The notes below the pieces were generated by a model. It saw nothing but the letters and a program-made list of their open reading frames with translations, made no database searches and was not told the origin of the DNA. The position numbers were made by a program, and so were the translations under genes. A stretch of 64,000 bases of DNA from Kaistia dalseonensis (lineage in GTDB: Bacteria; Pseudomonadota; Alphaproteobacteria; Rhizobiales; Kaistiaceae): the NCBI RefSeq assembly GCF_030814715.1, contig NZ_JAUSVO010000007.1, forward strand, positions 248,001 through 312,000, written 5' to 3'. Position 1 is the first letter of the stretch. Each line of letters begins with the position of its first letter. Shown in pieces: positions 61,619-64,000 of the stretch.

Positions 61619-64000
61619 ATGCGCGGAACGTTTAGCAGGACGCATATCGTAAACGGGGCATGTATGTTGTTTGAAGCTGATCCTGATTTCATCGCGGGTC
61701 TCGACGACAAGACATTGGTGAGGCTCCTGAAACGCCTCGTATTATCCGAGAGCCGCCTTGCGGGGATACCGCTACGCGGGGCGGCTGTACCCTTGCAAAT
61801 CACCATAGCTGACGGTGGCGAAGATGGTCGTGTCGAGTGGAACGGTGGGCAATCATCGACTGCCTATCTGCCAAGTCGATTTACTGCGTTTCAATCAAAG
61901 GCCCAAAATCTAACGGAGAGCCGTGTTCGCGATGAGGTTCTGAAGGTGGCTAAGGCACAGCCGCCGGAGCTAAGCTCGGTCATTCGTGATGTTCTTGCAC
62001 GCAAGGGTGCCTATGTAATATTTTGCCGCGAACGGATGGTTACGGCAAAACGAGCAAAGCTTGTGAAAGCTATCCGTTCTGCGATCACCACGGGCGGCGG
62101 GGATCCCAGCGATGCTGCCGCGATGGAGGTCTACGACGCCAATCTGATAGCCGATTGGGTGAACACCCACCCCGCCGTCGCCTTGTGGTTAGCCTCACAA
62201 CGCATGGGGCGCAACCTTGCTGGTTTCCAAACCCATGAAGCGTGGGGGCAGGTGCCTGATTTTAACTCAGCTTGGAAATCCAGTGAGGAGCCAAGGTTTG
62301 CGCCTGTAAACCGCGTCGTGCCATTAGAAGTACGAGCCGATCCGAAACGGAGCGCGTGGACCTACGAGCAAGCTGCTGAAGAGATCTTGCAATTTCTCTC
62401 CTCTGAGAAAGCAATTGTTCGGGTGTTTGGGCCATCTGGATATGGGAAATCACGTTTTACCTTTGAAGTGCTTGGCCGTACAAGCACCTTCGCTGACGAG
62501 ATCGATCGAAGCTCGGTGATCTACACTGATGGCTCAATTTCAGGCGAGGAATGTGTAAAGCTTGCACTGGAGCTCGCAACTACTGGATTCCCAGCGATTC
62601 TCGTAGTCGATGAGTGCGCAGACGATCTGCACAATAAGCTCGCTAGCATCGCAGCTCGTAACAATTCGCGGCTGAGGCTAGTTACGCTCGACATCGAGAC
62701 TAAGGTTCTTCAGGCGAACAATACACTTTCTGTCCGTGTCGAGAAGTCGGATGACAAACTGATTGGCGAGATTGCGAAGAGCATAGCGCCTAGCCTTAGC
62801 GATGGTGATACTCGCTTTATCACCGAGATCGCTGAGGGTTTTCCGAGCATGGCAGTGCTGGCTGCACAGCAGGATGCAGATAGTAGACAGACACTGGTGT
62901 CAGCGGAGCAAGTTCTCGACAGGATCATATGGAGCGGCAAGCAACGTGTGGCGGACGCGCAGAGAGTGTTGGAGATCGCATCGTTGTTTGAGTGGCTAGG
63001 ATTGCAGGGGAGAGTGGAGAGCCAAGCTGGCTTTCTCGCCGCAGAGTTGGCACATGTCCCAGCGCCGCTATTTGTAGAACATCTCCTATCGTTCACGCCG
63101 CGTGGCATTATTTCTCAACGTGGTGACTTTGTGCAGGTTGGTCCAACACCATTGGCCGCCCGCCTTGGTCTTGCTCGGCTGTCCGTGATGACAGCAGAGC
63201 AACTAGTTCACTTCTTTAAGACGGCGCCTTCAGAGCTTCAGGCCAGCCTTCTCAAGCGTATAAAGTGGATGGACACGTCGCCAACCGCCGTGGCGTTTGC
63301 TGAGAGGCTGCTTCAGCCCGAGATGTTTGGCAACTTCGCCGCGCTCAATACGGAATTTGGTTCGAAAGCTCTTGATCGTCTGGTGCACGTTGCGCCGGAC
63401 CTCGTGTCTGCAACCATCGACAGAGTGTTCGGACACCTAACTATCGAAGAATTAAAAGTTGCGCATGATGGTCATCGCCACCTCGTTTGGGCTTTGGAAA
63501 AACTTGTATTTAGGGCCCAGACATTTGAACGGTCCGCTCATTTGCTCATGAAGCTTGCGGCAGCCGAGAATGAAAACTACGGCAATAACGCTAGCGGCAT
63601 ATTCAAGCAGCTTTACCAGTTATACCTAAGCGGTACCGAGGCTGCCCCTGCCGCAAGGCTGTTGGTTTTAGACGATGGTCTGGCATCAACATCGGAGGCC
63701 GAACGGCGCGTTTGTGTCGATGCGCTCGGCCATATGTTGGACAGCCAGCACTATTCGCGTGGCGGCGGTGCGGAGCAGATCGGTAGTGCAGAGGCAATAG
63801 AGGACTGGCGGCCCAAGACCTATGGCGAGATCCACGATTTCTTTCGCGCCGCAGTCTCTCGTCTTACAGATATAGCGGTTAGTAATGATGTTTGCGCAAA
63901 CGTCGCACAAGCCCATCTCGCGTCACACATTCGTGGGCTTTTACGCGACCTACCTAGTGCCGAAGTCAAGGCAATGATTGACAAGGTTGTACGTGTCAGA
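61619..64000 (+). CDS. Partial large P-loop NTPase with a PD-(D/E)XK-like N-terminal domain, open at the window edge
   Basis: At least 779 residues with no stop to position 64000, counted from ATG 61664 (all residue numbers below use it); ATG 61619, preceded by AAGGTGAG, would add 15. The N-terminal segment carries GGEDGRVEW (51-59) and FQSKAQN (76-82) with Q77 and K79, the spacing of D/E...QxK nucleases. Walker A GPSGYGKS (256-263) and Walker B ILVVDECAD (D316/E317) define the NTPase. A long helical C-terminal region follows. This order of effector, NTPase and helical sensor resembles STAND/Avs-type defence proteins, but family assignment is inference. Lower G+C suggests transfer. Confidence 0.7.
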   Translation, partial: MRGTFSRTHIVNGACMLFEADPDFIAGLDDKTLVRLLKRLVLSESRLAGIPLRGAAVPLQITIADGGEDGRVEWNGGQSSTAYLPSRFTAFQSKAQNLTESRVRDEVLKVAKAQPPELSSVIRDVLARKGAYVIFCRERMVTAKRAKLVKAIRSAITTGGGDPSDAAAMEVYDANLIADWVNTHPAVALWLASQRMGRNLAGFQTHEAWGQVPDFNSAWKSSEEPRFAPVNRVVPLEVRADPKRSAWTYEQAAEEILQFLSSEKAIVRVFGPSGYGKSRFTFEVLGRTSTFADEIDRSSVIYTDGSISGEECVKLALELATTGFPAILVVDECADDLHNKLASIAARNNSRLRLVTLDIETKVLQANNTLSVRVEKSDDKLIGEIAKSIAPSLSDGDTRFITEIAEGFPSMAVLAAQQDADSRQTLVSAEQVLDRIIWSGKQRVADAQRVLEIASLFEWLGLQGRVESQAGFLAAELAHVPAPLFVEHLLSFTPRGIISQRGDFVQVGPTPLAARLGLARLSVMTAEQLVHFFKTAPSELQASLLKRIKWMDTSPTAVAFAERLLQPEMFGNFAALNTEFGSKALDRLVHVAPDLVSATIDRVFGHLTIEELKVAHDGHRHLVWALEKLVFRAQTFERSAHLLMKLAAAENENYGNNASGIFKQLYQLYLSGTEAAPAARLLVLDDGLASTSEAERRVCVDALGHMLDSQHYSRGGGAEQIGSAEAIEDWRPKTYGEIHDFFRAAVSRLTDIAVSNDVCANVAQAHLASHIRGLLRDLPSAEVKAMIDKVVRVR

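Noticed and set aside
61440-61652. A 70-codon frame before the edge gene
   Set aside because: No ribosome site, no recognisable motif, and it overlaps the edge gene start.

Overview
The window reads as a chromosomal segment of a high-G+C alphaproteobacterium of the order Hyphomicrobiales (Rhizobiales). Support comes from the families present: a MucR/Ros zinc-finger regulator, DUF1491, DUF2336, DUF5330 and DUF6456 proteins, a DivJ/PdhS-like histidine kinase, a YcgN cysteine-cluster protein, a binding-protein sugar ABC operon under a LacI regulator, and a rhizobial-type intergenic palindrome. The genus cannot be fixed from sequence reading alone. No tRNA, rRNA, CRISPR array, transposase or origin was seen.

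Layout. 0.1-2.7 kb: an MscS-type channel. 2.8-10.2 kb: a sugar uptake and oxidation operon (Gfo/Idh dehydrogenase, TIM-barrel isomerase, ABC ATPase, two permeases, binding protein) divergent from its LacI regulator, with a perfect 14-bp palindromic operator in the shared promoter region. 10.2-16.1 kb: GNAT, ABC-F ATPase, an ECF sigma/RskA-like anti-sigma pair, an aminotransferase and a secreted fasciclin protein (a likely SigK/RskA-type target). 16.4-22 kb: helix-hairpin-helix protein, HerA-like ATPase, von Willebrand protein, an orphaned VapB antitoxin with a truncated VapC, M20 dipeptidase and LOG-type phosphoribohydrolase. 22-23.6 kb: an ECF42-type sigma/DGPF (YCII) operon in which both genes are broken, one by a nonsense codon and the other by a frameshift. 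23.7-30 kb: two cytochromes c, superoxide dismutase, HAD hydrolase, oligopeptidase B and small exported proteins.

30.2-37.6 kb is a ten-gene, almost fully overlapping Mrp-type cation/proton antiporter operon in the order E, F, G, MbhD/E-like, B, C and three NuoL/M/N-like subunits, with a small membrane protein before the last. The final antiporter-like subunit lacks the usual TM7 lysine. 37.9-53.6 kb is mostly housekeeping and envelope: MucR, DnaA-like HTH plus DUF6456, SufE, DivJ-like kinase plus peptidoglycan-binding protein, DUF2336, DUF1254/DUF1214, class C beta-lactamase fold, an esterase lipoprotein, PBP1A and YcgN.

53.6-56.6 kb is a TetR/MFS/aldo-keto reductase module with two related inverted-repeat operators. 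57.2-60.2 kb holds a LuxR-type regulator with a degenerate receiver next to three divergently oriented genes for Gly/Asn-repeat proteins. Two of these are secreted and built from strict 13-residue tandem repeats, and a 4 x 20-bp tandem DNA repeat lies upstream of them. After a second aldo-keto reductase the base composition drops, and the window ends inside a very large open reading frame (from about 61.6 kb, no stop). It encodes a P-loop NTPase with an N-terminal segment resembling a PD-(D/E)XK nuclease, an architecture shared with some anti-phage STAND proteins. The Gly/Asn-repeat locus and this edge gene are the best candidates for undescribed biology here.
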